From Paraspadella gotoi (Eukaryota; Chaetognatha), in NCBI GenBank assembly GCA_051294375.1, contig CM119268.1, positions 13,837,037 through 13,901,036 of the forward strand: a DNA stretch of 64,000 nucleotides, read 5' to 3'. Made by a program: the position numbers and the translations under genes. The first letter of the stretch is position 1; every line of letters starts with the position of its first letter. The notes below the pieces were generated by a model. The model saw only the letters and a list, made by a program, of their open reading frames with translations, made no database searches and was not told the DNA's origin. Of the stretch, positions 1 through 23,005 are shown one piece after another.

Positions 1-1250
1 AGGGAAAAAATCCACGAAAATCTCGGATGTAAATTTGGTTTTGTATTGAGAAAAAAAGCGCGGAATAAATGGCGATAATAAAAGTTTTTAGAAGGAAAAA
101 AAAAGAGAGAGAGAGAAGAGAAAGAGAGAGAGAGAAGCTGGACAGCCGCTGGACGCCGCCTAGACCGCCGCTGCAGAGCTGAACTTATTTTCCGACGAAT
201 ATGAGTAGGGACGAACTCTTTTCCTTTCTATAAAAAAAATATTACAAAATAAATATTTGGTATAGAGCCATATAAGAAATTTTTGTACATTGAAAGTAAA
301 CTTAAAAATGCATAAATTTTTCGTTTGAGCATGTCCCATACTAAATTTTTGATTCACCCCATTGAGGGGGCTACCCCTATTCAGAAGAAAAAAAACTAAA
401 CTCTTTTCAATAATAATGATCCAAAATTATAATCCCTATTAACAAAATATATAGTTGAAAATACTCAGTTAACGACTATGATATTTTTAACTTCCAAATA
501 TTTTTTTACTTATCAAAAAAAAATTTTATTTCCTCATTTTAAAAAAATTTAATCTTGAATGAAATTTTTGATTGTTCTTTTTTTAGGAAGAAACCAGACC
601 GAGGTCAAATTTTATATTGCATATTTAATTAATTTATAAATAGTTATCACAACTCAAATAATTATTATTTTAAAAAAAGATAAAATTATTAAATATATAC
701 ACTTAAATATTTATAAATTTAATAATAATATAAATTATCAGAATAACAAAAAAAGTAATGTTTAATTTGACTATATCTCTCTTATCAACTCCTATTTTAG
801 ATATAATTTCGCCAATAGTGGGCCAACCGGTTTAAATTACAATAATAAATAATACAAATTCATTTTTTTTAAATGTAATGCATATTGTTTGGCGAAAGTG
901 CTGCATATATGATAAGTCTACATTAGCTGATTTATATGTGACAATGCATGTCAATATAAATTATTCTTCACCTTTTTAAAAATGTATCCACAAAAATCTC
1001 GGATGTAAATTTGGGATTTTGTATTGAGAAAAAAGCCCCGAATAATAGATTTCAGAAAGAAAAACATAATTATAATTTTTTAAAAAAAAGAACGATCACG
1101 CAAGAGATCGTAAAGAGAGAAAGAGACAGAAAGAGAAAGAAGAGAGAAAAGAGAGAGAGAAATAGAAACAAAGCTGGACAGCTGCTTGAAGGCCGTTGTA
1201 CAGTCAGTGCAGAAACTGAACTCGTTTTTTCTGAAATAAAAGAATAAAAG
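1..1250. repeat. Diverged direct duplication of about 240 bases (about 5-215 and 985-1240)
   Basis: Both copies start TCCACRAAAATCTCGGATG and continue TAAATTTGG, TTTTGTATTGAGAAAAAA. They pass through a GA-rich stretch, then AAGCTGGACAGC, and end near GCAGA..CTGAACT. The sequence between and after them is AT-rich with no coding signal I can see. They read as two copies of one dispersed element or an old tandem segment. Confidence 0.7.
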
Positions 1251-1719
1251 AAATAAAAGAAATAAAGAAAGGCAAAAAATGTTACAATGGTTTACAATTT
1301 GAAATTTTTCCAATTTTTTCCAATCGCAGCTTGTAAAAGATTTTATTTTTATTTGTATTAAAATTAAGATATAGCTTCTCATTAAAAATTTATTTTGAGT
1401 TCCCATTTTTATTAGAGATTTAAAAAAAAATTTTAAATTTTATCTTCAATATTATATACTGCAATATGTAAATTAGATTAAAGCATTTCTATATACTAAT
1501 TTGGATATGATAATGAGTACTATTAATCTCATTTGCATATTACAGTAAATCATAATGATTACTTTTGTAAAACTTTATCATAATTCATAATAATTTTATT
1601 TTTAAAAAAAACGGTAAGTCACAGCCAAACCTATAAAAGCGTAGTAGTTTTTATATAGAAAAACAGCGTGACGACGACTACGTCACAAAGAAGCTCACCC
1701 GAATGAATATCAAGCCTGA

Positions 1720-1862
1720 ACCGGCTTCGCCGGTCATGGCTTGATAAAAATTATAAGAGAGACGGAGGCCTTAAACCACCAAAGCCTGTTCAAAGTCAGG
1801 GGCAAGATAGCTTATTTATTAAATGATAATTTTTATATTGGTTGTACCAATTTCATAGACCA
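1720..1862 (-). repeat. Interspersed repeat family R1, copy A
   Basis: Read on the minus strand this begins ATGAAATTGGTACAACCAAT and carries AATAAGCTATCTTGCCCC, then GACTTTGAACAGGCTTTGGT. The same blocks recur in the same order at 26670, 39868 and 58563, and as short terminal fragments at 4825, 8964 and 52518. No coding capacity is seen. A short non-autonomous element (SINE or MITE remnant) is likely. Confidence 0.75.
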
Positions 1863-1910
1863 GCAAGCAAAAATTTTTTTTTTTTGAAGTTGCTTTTAAT
1901 TATCTCTTAC

Positions 1911-13395
<11,485 letters not shown>

Positions 13396-14407
13396 GGTGA
13401 AGGGACGGGAAGGGGACTCGCGTTTCGCCGTCTCGTCGCTAGGGTCGCCTTCGCTCGGTGGCTGTAGAGTGGATTGGGAGGACAGGAATGGTCTTTTGTT
13501 TTTATTTTTGAATTAACAAAAAGTGGTAAACAAAGTTAGGAAAGTTATTCGGTAACGTTAATGTCGAGATTGCAAATGACGAAATGACAGATAAAATAAA
13601 AACAAAATTGGAAAATTATCATGCATGGGCCGGTATTTTCCGTTTTTCGTTTTCTTCTAACTCGAGAACAATATGACTGTTCTTTTAAAAATTCTCTGAA
13701 GATTCATCTGGGGTAGGATAAATTTTTTTCTACAACATAATTATGACCATCGCAGGAAACAGATTGATCTTTTATCAGACTTTACTTTATCTTTTACTCT
13801 CTCGACCAATCAGAGAGGTGGTTCTCCTCACGGAATCGACGGGAGAGAGATGAGAGAAGAAACGGGGCAGTCTTCAACTTACTCTCAAGAAACTCACATC
13901 AAAACTTCCCAAGTTCATGAACTATTTACTTTGTACTTTTTAATCATCATAATCTCCCTCAATTATTATTATCTCCTCGTTTATTTGTATGAATAAAACT
14001 CCTATAGATTATCCGTAATAAACCACGCCTACTTCCTTCAAAAAAATAAAAATATCTTCGCCTTTTACAGGCTGGAGAGTTAGAATTGCAACTTCGCCCT
14101 TCTTTTCCTTTTTTAAGCTCGAAAATAGGCCTGGGTCTGTTTCCTTTGAGGTTCGACGATTTCTTCCGCGACCCCTTTTGCCCTCTATCGTCCATAAAAC
14201 CTTTTGTTTGTTCTTTCTTTTTCGGTGGCTATTTATAGACAAATCGAATCTGGGCTACTAAAGTCTTAAAAGTCTTGAAAGACGCTTCAACAATCAACAC
14301 GAAAATAGAAAGGATTGGTCTGAAAAATTTGGTTAACATAAAAAAAATTACTTATAAGCAAAAGGATTCAGATGGGTTTATTTATGTATTTTTTACTTCT
14401 CTCTTTT

Positions 14408-14451
<44 letters not shown>

Positions 14452-15130
14452 AAGGCGTAGTAAATTTATACATTTAACTTGTAATTAAAATTCTAAAAAG
14501 TGAGAACGAAACATTATACTACATGAACATTTTATATAATAAAAAAATTTATAATAAATTTGTACAATTTACGCAGTGAGCCATATTTATCTAGTACTAA
14601 CGCAATAAATGTTAAAAATTTTCAAAACAGTTTTTCTAGATTTTTTTGCAGATTTGGATTCGTCTAAAAAGTTGATAAAAAATAATATAACTCTTTTTGA
14701 AAATTTTTTCATTAAGTGGGTCCAAAATAATAGAAAAAGCTATATTTTTAAACTGAAAAATAAACTTTTTTAATATATTAAATATAGTTTTTTTAATTTA
14801 ACCCTCTTAATAAAAGAATTTTTAAAAAGATTTATATTATTTTCTTTTAATCAACTTTTGATTGAGGAATTCAAAATCTGCAATCAAATTAAGAAAGCCT
14901 ATTTTGAAATTTTTTCGATTTTATAAGGATAGTACTATATATAAATATTAGCCCTACTGCAAAAATTAAAAATATTAAAATTTTTTTTTCCAATTACATG
15001 TTTACTGATGGTATGTTGTTCATAATTTGACTTTTGAATTTCAGTATGTAACTTTCACTACGCCTACTCTCCAATCTCCACCCGTTCTTCCTTCCTTCCA
15101 CTTTCCGGTCAATCAAACAGTCGGCTACTA
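13396..15130. other. Upstream region of the WD-repeat gene; no firm gene
   Basis: This stretch is AT-rich with a (CT)n tract at about 14407-14447. A minus-strand TATA-like element (CTATAAATAG) lies at about 14224-14234 and could serve the WD-repeat gene, about 0.8 kb upstream of its ATG. No open frame here looks coding. Short frames around 13959-14242 are unsupported. Confidence 0.4.
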
Positions 15131-15319
15131 TACCCGCAATCCGCCTCGATGCATTTTGCTGTAGTCCGTTGTTGTTTTTGCCTGTTCGACATATATTTGG
15201 TTTGCTTTCGGGCATGCCGCCTTATGTTGAAGCAGTTGCGATGCGACCTGTTGCTGCTGTTGCATGCGTGTAGCAGCGGCGGAAGTTCCGTCGAAGCCGA
15301 CGCCATTTTGTTGTTTCAA
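15128..15319 (-). CDS. Possible 5' coding exon, Gln-rich, unassigned
   Basis: On the minus strand an open stretch containing MQQQQQVASQLLQHKAACPK ends GGATTGCGG followed by GTATAG, a possible donor. An overlapping frame starting ATGGCGTCGGCTTCGACGG is also open, so the frame is undecided. Base composition is less AT-rich than its surroundings. It could be a first exon of an unknown gene or of the WD-repeat gene downstream. No partner exon with a matching phase was identified. Confidence 0.25.
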   Translation of the reverse strand: MKQQNGVGFDGTSAAATRMQQQQQVASQLLQHKAACPKANQIYVEQAKTTTDYSKMHRGGLRV

Positions 15320-15823
15320 TTATTTGTTTGATCGACGCTTCGGGCCGGCGAACCGACTTCATGCGAGCCGCCCTTTGAGTTTAAAAAAAAAACAACTAAC
15401 TAACGCATCCATAGTTACTTATCACATTTTATATTAGTTATAACTATTATTTTTATATTATGACATAAATTTTTTACTTAGGGAGTCTTTTTAAAACTTT
15501 TTTGAGCCAAAACATGAACCGGAAATTCCGAAAGATAAACTTTAGATTTTCATGGAGACGAAGCTGCCGATTATTTTAATGTGTAATTATGTACCGTTTA
15601 ATTCAACCGGACTTTATTAATGATAAAGTAAAAGATTATAAAAACTATTTTTTTCGAATTCCGTTACGACCGAAAACCAGGAAACGCGCAACAGTTTATC
15701 TTCTTGTTCGGTGTTTTTATTGGTTTGATTTCAACTCTGATTCATTTTCGATTTCTCTTTTTCTTTCCGATTCCGTGTTTTCGTTTTATGACCTTCGAGT
15801 TCGATCCTTAAAAATTGTAACTA

Positions 15824-15993
15824 NNNNNNNNNNNNNNNNNNNNNNNNNNNNNNNNNNNNNNNNNNNNNNNNNNNNNNNNNNNNNNNNNNNNNNNNNNNNN
15901 NNNNNNNNNNNNNNNNNNNNNNNNNNNNNNNNNNNNNNNNNNNNNNNNNNNNNNNNNNNNNNNNNNNNNNNNNNNNNNNNNNNNNNNNNNNNN
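15824..15993. other. Assembly gap (170 N)
   Basis: Run of N. Flanks are AT-rich, non-repetitive sequence without coding features. Confidence 1.
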
Positions 15994-16287
15994 TTTCAAA
16001 ATTGAAGATTTAAAAACCCCATTTCGGTTAGTTATAATTTGTTTTTAACCCCTTTTTGTAATTCTCTATCAATTTTGACCAATTTCTTTGTTGAGGTCAG
16101 AGCCCGTTTTATAATGTCTTCACGGCCAAAACCTTGAGGTTACGCAACAATCGAATTAGTATTTGATAGAAGTTGCTATCCCCAACGCATAAGTGAAATA
16201 AACAAAACATTAGATAACGTTATAAAATTTTAATTCAGTTATTTCAAGTCAATGGATTTCCGTGAACGAATTTTTCAAGTCTTGGAT

Positions 16288-16538
16288 TCAAAACAAAGAA
16301 CGAAGCAATTTGACGAGACGCTTCTCGGGAGTGGAATCCTCGGTGGCTGGTTCTTCGCCGTCCGTTCCATCTCCGGTTCCATCTTCGGTTCCATCTCCGG
16401 TTCCATCTCCGGTTCCATCTTCGGTTCCATCGTCGTCTCCTTCCTCGTCCTCGTCCCAGACCCCTTCCCCAAGGTCTTCCTCGTCGCTCATTAAGGCCAT
16501 CATGGCCTTCATGTCGGCCAAGTGACTCTCGATTAAAT
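16288..16538 (-). CDS. Last exon of an acidic protein with a GDGT/EDGT repeat
   Basis: On the minus strand an acceptor (TTTTCAG) at 16539 opens a frame reading DLIESHLADMKAMMALMSD. An acidic stretch follows, then five tandem 4-residue units of D-G-T-G/E type, and the frame ends STPEKRLVKLLRSLF with TGA at 16290-16288. The repeat is encoded by a 12-base minisatellite (about 16363-16431). The exon begins one base into a codon, so the previous exon must end in phase 1. That exon must lie in or beyond the 944-base gap. It may belong to the signal-peptide exon at 18066-17945, whose phase 2 end requires at least one exon between them. Function unknown. Confidence 0.55.
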
Positions 16539-16606
16539 CTGAAAATTTGAAGATGAAAAAAAATACTTTTTTTATTAACTAGTACGAGTATTTTATTGCT
16601 TTATAA

Positions 16607-17550
16607 NNNNNNNNNNNNNNNNNNNNNNNNNNNNNNNNNNNNNNNNNNNNNNNNNNNNNNNNNNNNNNNNNNNNNNNNNNNNNNNNNNNNNNNNNNNNNN
16701 NNNNNNNNNNNNNNNNNNNNNNNNNNNNNNNNNNNNNNNNNNNNNNNNNNNNNNNNNNNNNNNNNNNNNNNNNNNNNNNNNNNNNNNNNNNNNNNNNNNN
16801 NNNNNNNNNNNNNNNNNNNNNNNNNNNNNNNNNNNNNNNNNNNNNNNNNNNNNNNNNNNNNNNNNNNNNNNNNNNNNNNNNNNNNNNNNNNNNNNNNNNN
16901 NNNNNNNNNNNNNNNNNNNNNNNNNNNNNNNNNNNNNNNNNNNNNNNNNNNNNNNNNNNNNNNNNNNNNNNNNNNNNNNNNNNNNNNNNNNNNNNNNNNN
17001 NNNNNNNNNNNNNNNNNNNNNNNNNNNNNNNNNNNNNNNNNNNNNNNNNNNNNNNNNNNNNNNNNNNNNNNNNNNNNNNNNNNNNNNNNNNNNNNNNNNN
17101 NNNNNNNNNNNNNNNNNNNNNNNNNNNNNNNNNNNNNNNNNNNNNNNNNNNNNNNNNNNNNNNNNNNNNNNNNNNNNNNNNNNNNNNNNNNNNNNNNNNN
17201 NNNNNNNNNNNNNNNNNNNNNNNNNNNNNNNNNNNNNNNNNNNNNNNNNNNNNNNNNNNNNNNNNNNNNNNNNNNNNNNNNNNNNNNNNNNNNNNNNNNN
17301 NNNNNNNNNNNNNNNNNNNNNNNNNNNNNNNNNNNNNNNNNNNNNNNNNNNNNNNNNNNNNNNNNNNNNNNNNNNNNNNNNNNNNNNNNNNNNNNNNNNN
17401 NNNNNNNNNNNNNNNNNNNNNNNNNNNNNNNNNNNNNNNNNNNNNNNNNNNNNNNNNNNNNNNNNNNNNNNNNNNNNNNNNNNNNNNNNNNNNNNNNNNN
17501 NNNNNNNNNNNNNNNNNNNNNNNNNNNNNNNNNNNNNNNNNNNNNNNNNN
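16607..17550. other. Assembly gap (944 N)
   Basis: Run of N that probably hides one or more exons between the two minus-strand exons flanking it. Confidence 1.
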
Positions 17551-17870
17551 CAATTTATACTTTATGTTCAACACCAAATTCGTAGTAGTAATAAAATACT
17601 ATCATTGTTTTTTGTATTTAATGACAGAATATAACTAGTCACCGGATACCCCGTTTCTTTTTGAACTTCTTTAGTAAAATAGTACAATTAAATTTTNNNN
17701 NNNNNNTCAATTTATACTTTATCTTACTATGTTCAACACCAAATTCGTAGTAGTAATAAAATAATATCATTGTTTCTTGTATTTAATGACAGAATATAAC
17801 TAGTCACCGGAAACCCCGTTTCTTTTTGTACTTCTTTAGTAAAATAGTACAATTAAATTTTTTCATCAAA
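17551..17870. repeat. Near-identical segment duplicated across a 10-N gap
   Basis: The sequence from CAATTTATACTTTAT to TACAATTAAATTTT appears at 17551-17696 and again at 17707-17860, separated by exactly 10 N (17697-17706). Only a few substitutions and a small indel differ. This is most likely an unmerged contig overlap or two haplotypes placed side by side. Confidence 0.85.
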
Positions 17871-17944
17871 GTCATGAACGTCAGATAAGTGTGATAAACG
17901 TCAGACCTTTGCATTATATACACACCGCCTCACTTCCGACTAAC

Positions 17945-18066
17945 CTCAGTTCGTCTCGAATTTCTTTCGGTGGCCGGCACTTGGGACGACCGCCTTCTGG
18001 TTTTGGGAACGCCCACGCCGCGCCGAGGATCAACGACGCCGCGAAAATCCCCAGGAAAATCTTCAT
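17945..18066 (-). CDS. First coding exon of a small secreted protein (signal peptide)
   Basis: ATG at 18066 on the minus strand opens MKIFLGIFAASLILGAAWA, a clear cleavable signal peptide. FPKPEGGRPKCRPPKEIRDE follows, and the exon ends at a GTTAGT donor in phase 2. A TATA element lies about 170 bases upstream. Codons are GC-rich relative to the flanking DNA. The rest of the gene is probably in the 944-base gap, ending with the acidic exon at 16538-16288. A secreted acidic, possibly calcium-binding protein would then result, but that link is an inference. Confidence 0.6.
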
Positions 18067-18233
18067 CTCCTCTGGAAAATCGGCGGAATCGGGAGACAGA
18101 GACGGTGAACAGGCGGGTCCAAGAAAAAGGAGGGAATGACCCGCGAGCGAATATCAAAGTGACTCCGAATAATAAAAAAAGGAAATCACGATCGACAATT
18201 CCAAGTTGATCCGTTTCGTTCCGAGTCTCTCGT

Positions 18234-18241
18234 CTTTATAT
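18234..18241 (-). promoter_or_regulatory. TATA box of the secreted-protein gene
   Basis: ATATAAAG on the minus strand in a GC-richer context, about 170 bases before the ATG at 18066. This implies a start site near 18210 and a short leader, possibly with a 5' UTR intron ending TTTTCCAG before AGGAGATG. Confidence 0.5.
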
Positions 18242-18249
18242 CGTCTCCC

Positions 18250-21120
18250 GGCGATTCTCATTCCCTTTCTCGTTATTTATTTTAGGATATTCTCTACCTT
18301 CAAATTCGAAAGAATCGAGAAAAGATTGCCATATATGATCCCTCTAAAAAATGTTGGAGGATAGAAAGTTCGAGGAGAATTCGAAAAAGAAAAGGGGGAA
18401 CCTTGTTCTCTTGTGACAAAAAAAAATCGGAAAATAGGGGGGGGGGATCCTGAACAGGACCTTACTTTTTGTTATCCGGCGACTTAAGCCTGGATTTTTT
18501 TTTAAAGAGTAGATCGTACATACTACATACGCATTTGGCCCTGAATTTGAATGAGAAAGGACGCGTTTTTGAAGTTTTTTTGTTGACTTTAAGTGAGTAT
18601 CGTTGTCATTGACGTCGTTGCCAGTTTGGGAGATAATAGTATTAATGTGCATTTGAGAATTAATAAACATCTTACTTTGATTTTAAGTTCTGCATGCCAC
18701 GTATAAAAATAAATATATTTTAAGAATCCATTTAACCTTTATAAAAATCATAATCAACTATGGATTATGCTTTAACTTGTCACAGTAAGCATGTCGGTCA
18801 ATTATTTCTTGTCATTATTTAATATGCCTTTTTTTAAATTTAAAATTTGAAAATGTATATACTTTTTAGTCATTCTAGAGAGGCTTGCAAATTTCCAGTT
18901 ACTCTCTTATGTTTGTTTTTTTTGTTGAGGGGGGAGCGGTTGGCGACTAACAACTAGGTTGTTAAATTATACATGTCAATAAGAGTGTCTAAACCGCGAC
19001 GACGAAGAGATGTACAGAATTTCATATAACCGGATTTTCTCTTAATTATTCAAAGTGGTTTGACGCCAAACGAATGTTTTTTATTTGGTTTGTTCTCGTT
19101 TGTTCTTTGTTCGGATTAAACCGAGTCGGTTATATTGTGTGCATCGCCCGGAGTCCCGCCGGTTGGTTTATATGCAAGGAAAAAAAACTCGATTCTCGAT
19201 CACACAATAAGATCTCTGTCGTCAGGGTTCGAATCCCGAATATTCTTTTTATCCGACCACAATGTTGCTACAATGTGCATTATGCATTTATGGACATAAA
19301 TGACGTTGAGGAGCTCAGAATAGTAGAAAAAACGTATTATTGTTTATTTGTTTTGATAGTGGTCATAAAAGCCGGTCGGTCAGCGTCAAACAGGTGGACA
19401 TTTAGCCCTGACAAAATTAAGTTTGGTCGAAAGTGACCGATGACGATTGTAAACCTGGGGAAAGTTTTCGAAAAAGGGGAGATGGGGGGAGTGCGAGTGA
19501 TTCTTGGGGGGGCGGGCGGGGCCTTTTAGGGTGAACTAGAGTTTTAAAGTGGTGAGGTTGAATGGTGTGAAGGATGTTGGAGACTTCGAATTGAAATTCG
19601 AAAGTTGGGGAAACGATTGAGATCGACTCGCATCACCGTGAATCTTTGTTCGTCCATCGATCACAAGGGATTCTCGTTCACATCTCCACCTCCCCCCCAG
19701 TCCCCCCCCTTTCACAGAGCATTCTTCGATCCCGTGGTCTCCGACATCGGGAGGTGGGATAACGCAAAATAAAGTTAAGTTGAATTTGAATGAATAATAT
19801 ATACGGAGGTAAAATTATATATACTCTATTAAAAATCATATTAGTGTACTTTCCACTGCAAGTTTTCCTCGTTTTTCATTCTCCCGGTCCTAAACCGTAT
19901 TTTTTAACGAATTCACCCATGGCCCGTCACCCCTCAGATCCTCTCATCCAGTCAATGTAATGCGTTCATCCGTCACACTTTACTTTTTACTTTTTTTATT
20001 CTCCTCCCCTCCTGCTCGTGCACCTTTTCCTACTATCCCGCGCCCACCTTCGCGTCGCCCATTCTGTCATTCTTTCCCCCTTCCCCCACCCGATCCCCAA
20101 CCCTTATCCCCAACCTTTTCCTCGTCAGCTGAAAGGTTCGCCGGTCGAATCTGAAAGTCACCGTAAAGTCGGGCCAAACCTCGATCGCTTTCGGGGCGAC
20201 GACGACGACGACGACGACGACGAAAACGTTGACGTCGATGGGGACGACGGCGACGATCTTAGACGTTAACGTCCCATCGAAGAAGGTTTATGAGGTCGCT
20301 GAAGAGGGCGGCGACGGCGACGACGACGAAGACGACGACGACGACGAGGCCGTTGAAGACGACCATGACGACGAAGCCGGCGTAATCTAAAAACTTTTGA
20401 GGGGGTTATATTTCGAAGTCCCCTCGAAAATAAATTTTAATCATTACTTTTTTATATTTTTTTTTTTTGTTTTTTTTATAATTTCATATTTGATTGGTTT
20501 TATTTACGTTCATTTAGATTTATTGAGGCTACTATTCCTGTAACTGAAGCATCCGGTATTTTTAGTTTTAGTCGTCTAATCCGGGATTTCTCAAAGAATT
20601 CTCAAAGTGGGCATAAAATAAGTTATGTAAGCTCGAATACCCAACACCTTTTGTTTTCGTTTTGTTTTTGTTTTTATTTGTTTTTTTTAGTTTTTTGTTT
20701 ACGTTTTTCTTTTTGGTTTTGTTTTTTTTTTACACCGGCCCTTACTAATTTATTTATTATAAATTTATTTTTTAAACTTTTTATATCAAGTTTTCTATGT
20801 ACCCCAATTTTTTTTCCTGATCGTGAAGAAATTCTCAATTTTTTATCACAACCAATTTTCATTTACAATTTTTTTGTCTTCCTTGTTCAATTCTATCTCT
20901 TTTTTTTTCAAAATCTTCTGAATCGTTTCACAGTGAGACTTAATTCAATTCAGGCAAGAAGAACGAATCTCTCTTTATCTCTTCTTTTTTTGCCCTCCTC
21001 CCTCTCTCCCTTTCTCTCTCTCTATCCCTCCCTCTCTCTCTCTCTTTTTTCTCTAGTTCGATCGTGCATTTGCCGGCTTAAATCAAGGATAACCCCGGGG
21101 TATTGACCTTCCGACGCCAG

Positions 21121-21161
<41 letters not shown>

Positions 21162-21286
21162 GGGGGGAGAGACTTCTTCTTTTTGTTTGTCTGAAGTTTA
21201 AAAGATATACTCGTATTAAAACCCTTTTGTGTTGTTGCTATAATTTCGGTTATATGATGACCATTGTCTCTTGGAATTTGTTTTAA

Positions 21287-21336
<50 letters not shown>

Positions 21337-22927
21337 GTCTCTTCTCTCTCTCTCTCTCTCTCTTTCTCTCTTTCTCAACATGAAATTGAAAGGCGGAGTT
21401 CGCGAAACGACCGATGTTCACGTCGTAGGCAGGACCGAGGCCGGTTTTCCCTTCGCTTCATTATTTTCCCCTTTACTTCATTAAATAACTGAATTACTTC
21501 ATTTCATTTTCATCATTTATTATTTTTTTAAATTTCTAACTTTTCCCCTCCGGCTGTTTTCACGAAATATGATTTAGTTGAACAAAAAAAAAGAATTCCG
21601 TGAAATGAGCCTCTCCATTTCTTGGGCGCTTTTTTTACCCCCACTCAACTCGCTTCCCCCCACTTGCTTTCCCCCCCCTCCACTCGCTCTCTCCCCATGC
21701 GAAAAAAACAAATTGGGTGAAGAGAACAAGAAATAAAAAACGCCTCAGTAATTACTGAGTTCGATCCTTAGAATCGCACGTATTGCCCATCTTCTATTTA
21801 ATCTTGTGAGGTGGTCAAAATAATCATCAGTTTCCAATTTCGACTTGATAATTGTTACGATTCTGGTAATCTCTCAGGATTTGCCACCCCGATGCTGCAA
21901 AGAAAGGGTGAGCGCCATCCAGAAGCCGCCAGGCAGAAACGGTGCCGGGAGGAATGCTGCTATCAAACGGCGCCTGGCAGATGGCGCCGAGGTCACGGGA
22001 TCAAGCGAGGCGGGGAAAGAAAAGCAATCGCTCACTGATTCGCAGATGCGATCACTGCGATTGAAAGTGCGATTAAAAATGCAATCACTGTTTTGGCTAG
22101 AAACACGAGGGGTGAAAACAAGAACCCAAATATTTTGGTTGTACTTTTTTTTAGTGATAAAAAGTTTATCGAGTCTACCATTGTCCTTTTATACGAAGAA
22201 CAAATTACTTTATATTACTTACATTAATTATTTTTTAGAAAATTTTGTCATATGTCTCTCATTGTTTGTTCCTCTTTTTTTTTTCTTGCTTGGGAACAAA
22301 TTTTTTTCTCTTCCCGATTCTTGACTAAGCGGAAAACCCTCTCTTCACAGTGAGAGTCTTCACAGTTGATCAAGAATTAATATCACGCTTCGCGGAGGCT
22401 GCGTGAACCGCGGGATCCGGGTAATCAGGGTGAGGGATAAATTAGGGTGAGGGTTTGAGGGTTTTAAAGTGGAGATAGGGAAAAGAGAGGGCGAGGTGTG
22501 TTTTGATTAATGAAAGGAAAAGTAAAGAAGGGAAAGTAAAGGAAAAATTAAAGGAAAAGGATAAGAAGGGATAAGAGAAGAGAGAAGAGAAAAGAAGTTT
22601 GTAATACTGGGGAAAAAGAGGAGAGAAGAGAGGACAGGAGAGTAAAATGTTTGAGCTAAATATTTTTATCATAAGATCGCGTTAATAATAATAGAGAGAA
22701 TAGCAAGTCGCAAGTAGCCTGGGTTAAGGAAAGGAAAGCAGAGCGGCGCGAATGGCATTTAAAAGAAAAATGCAATGTCGTTGCCAGATGGTGGAGTACA
22801 AACGAAGGAGGGTTGAGTGAAAAAGAAAGGACTCTTCCTGTTCTGTCACCAGGGGGCGACTTCGCTGGCGATGATGGACGATGTAAAGTGGCGCCACGAG
22901 GAGAAAGATTAATGCCCGAAGAGAGAA

Positions 22928-23005
<78 letters not shown>

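Noticed and set aside
16579-17585. Two frames of about 330 codons on opposite strands
   Set aside because: Almost entirely gap N.
19074-19436. 120-codon frame containing a tRNA-like B box
   Set aside because: No splice signals or recognisable domain. The B box (GGTTCGAATCCC) has no A box at the right distance, so neither a protein nor a tRNA gene is supported.
21870-21907. Possible 31-base exon (CTCTCAG ... GGGTGAGC)
   Set aside because: Good-looking splice signals but no partner exon, no phase constraint and no coding motif; it could be chance or a non-coding exon.
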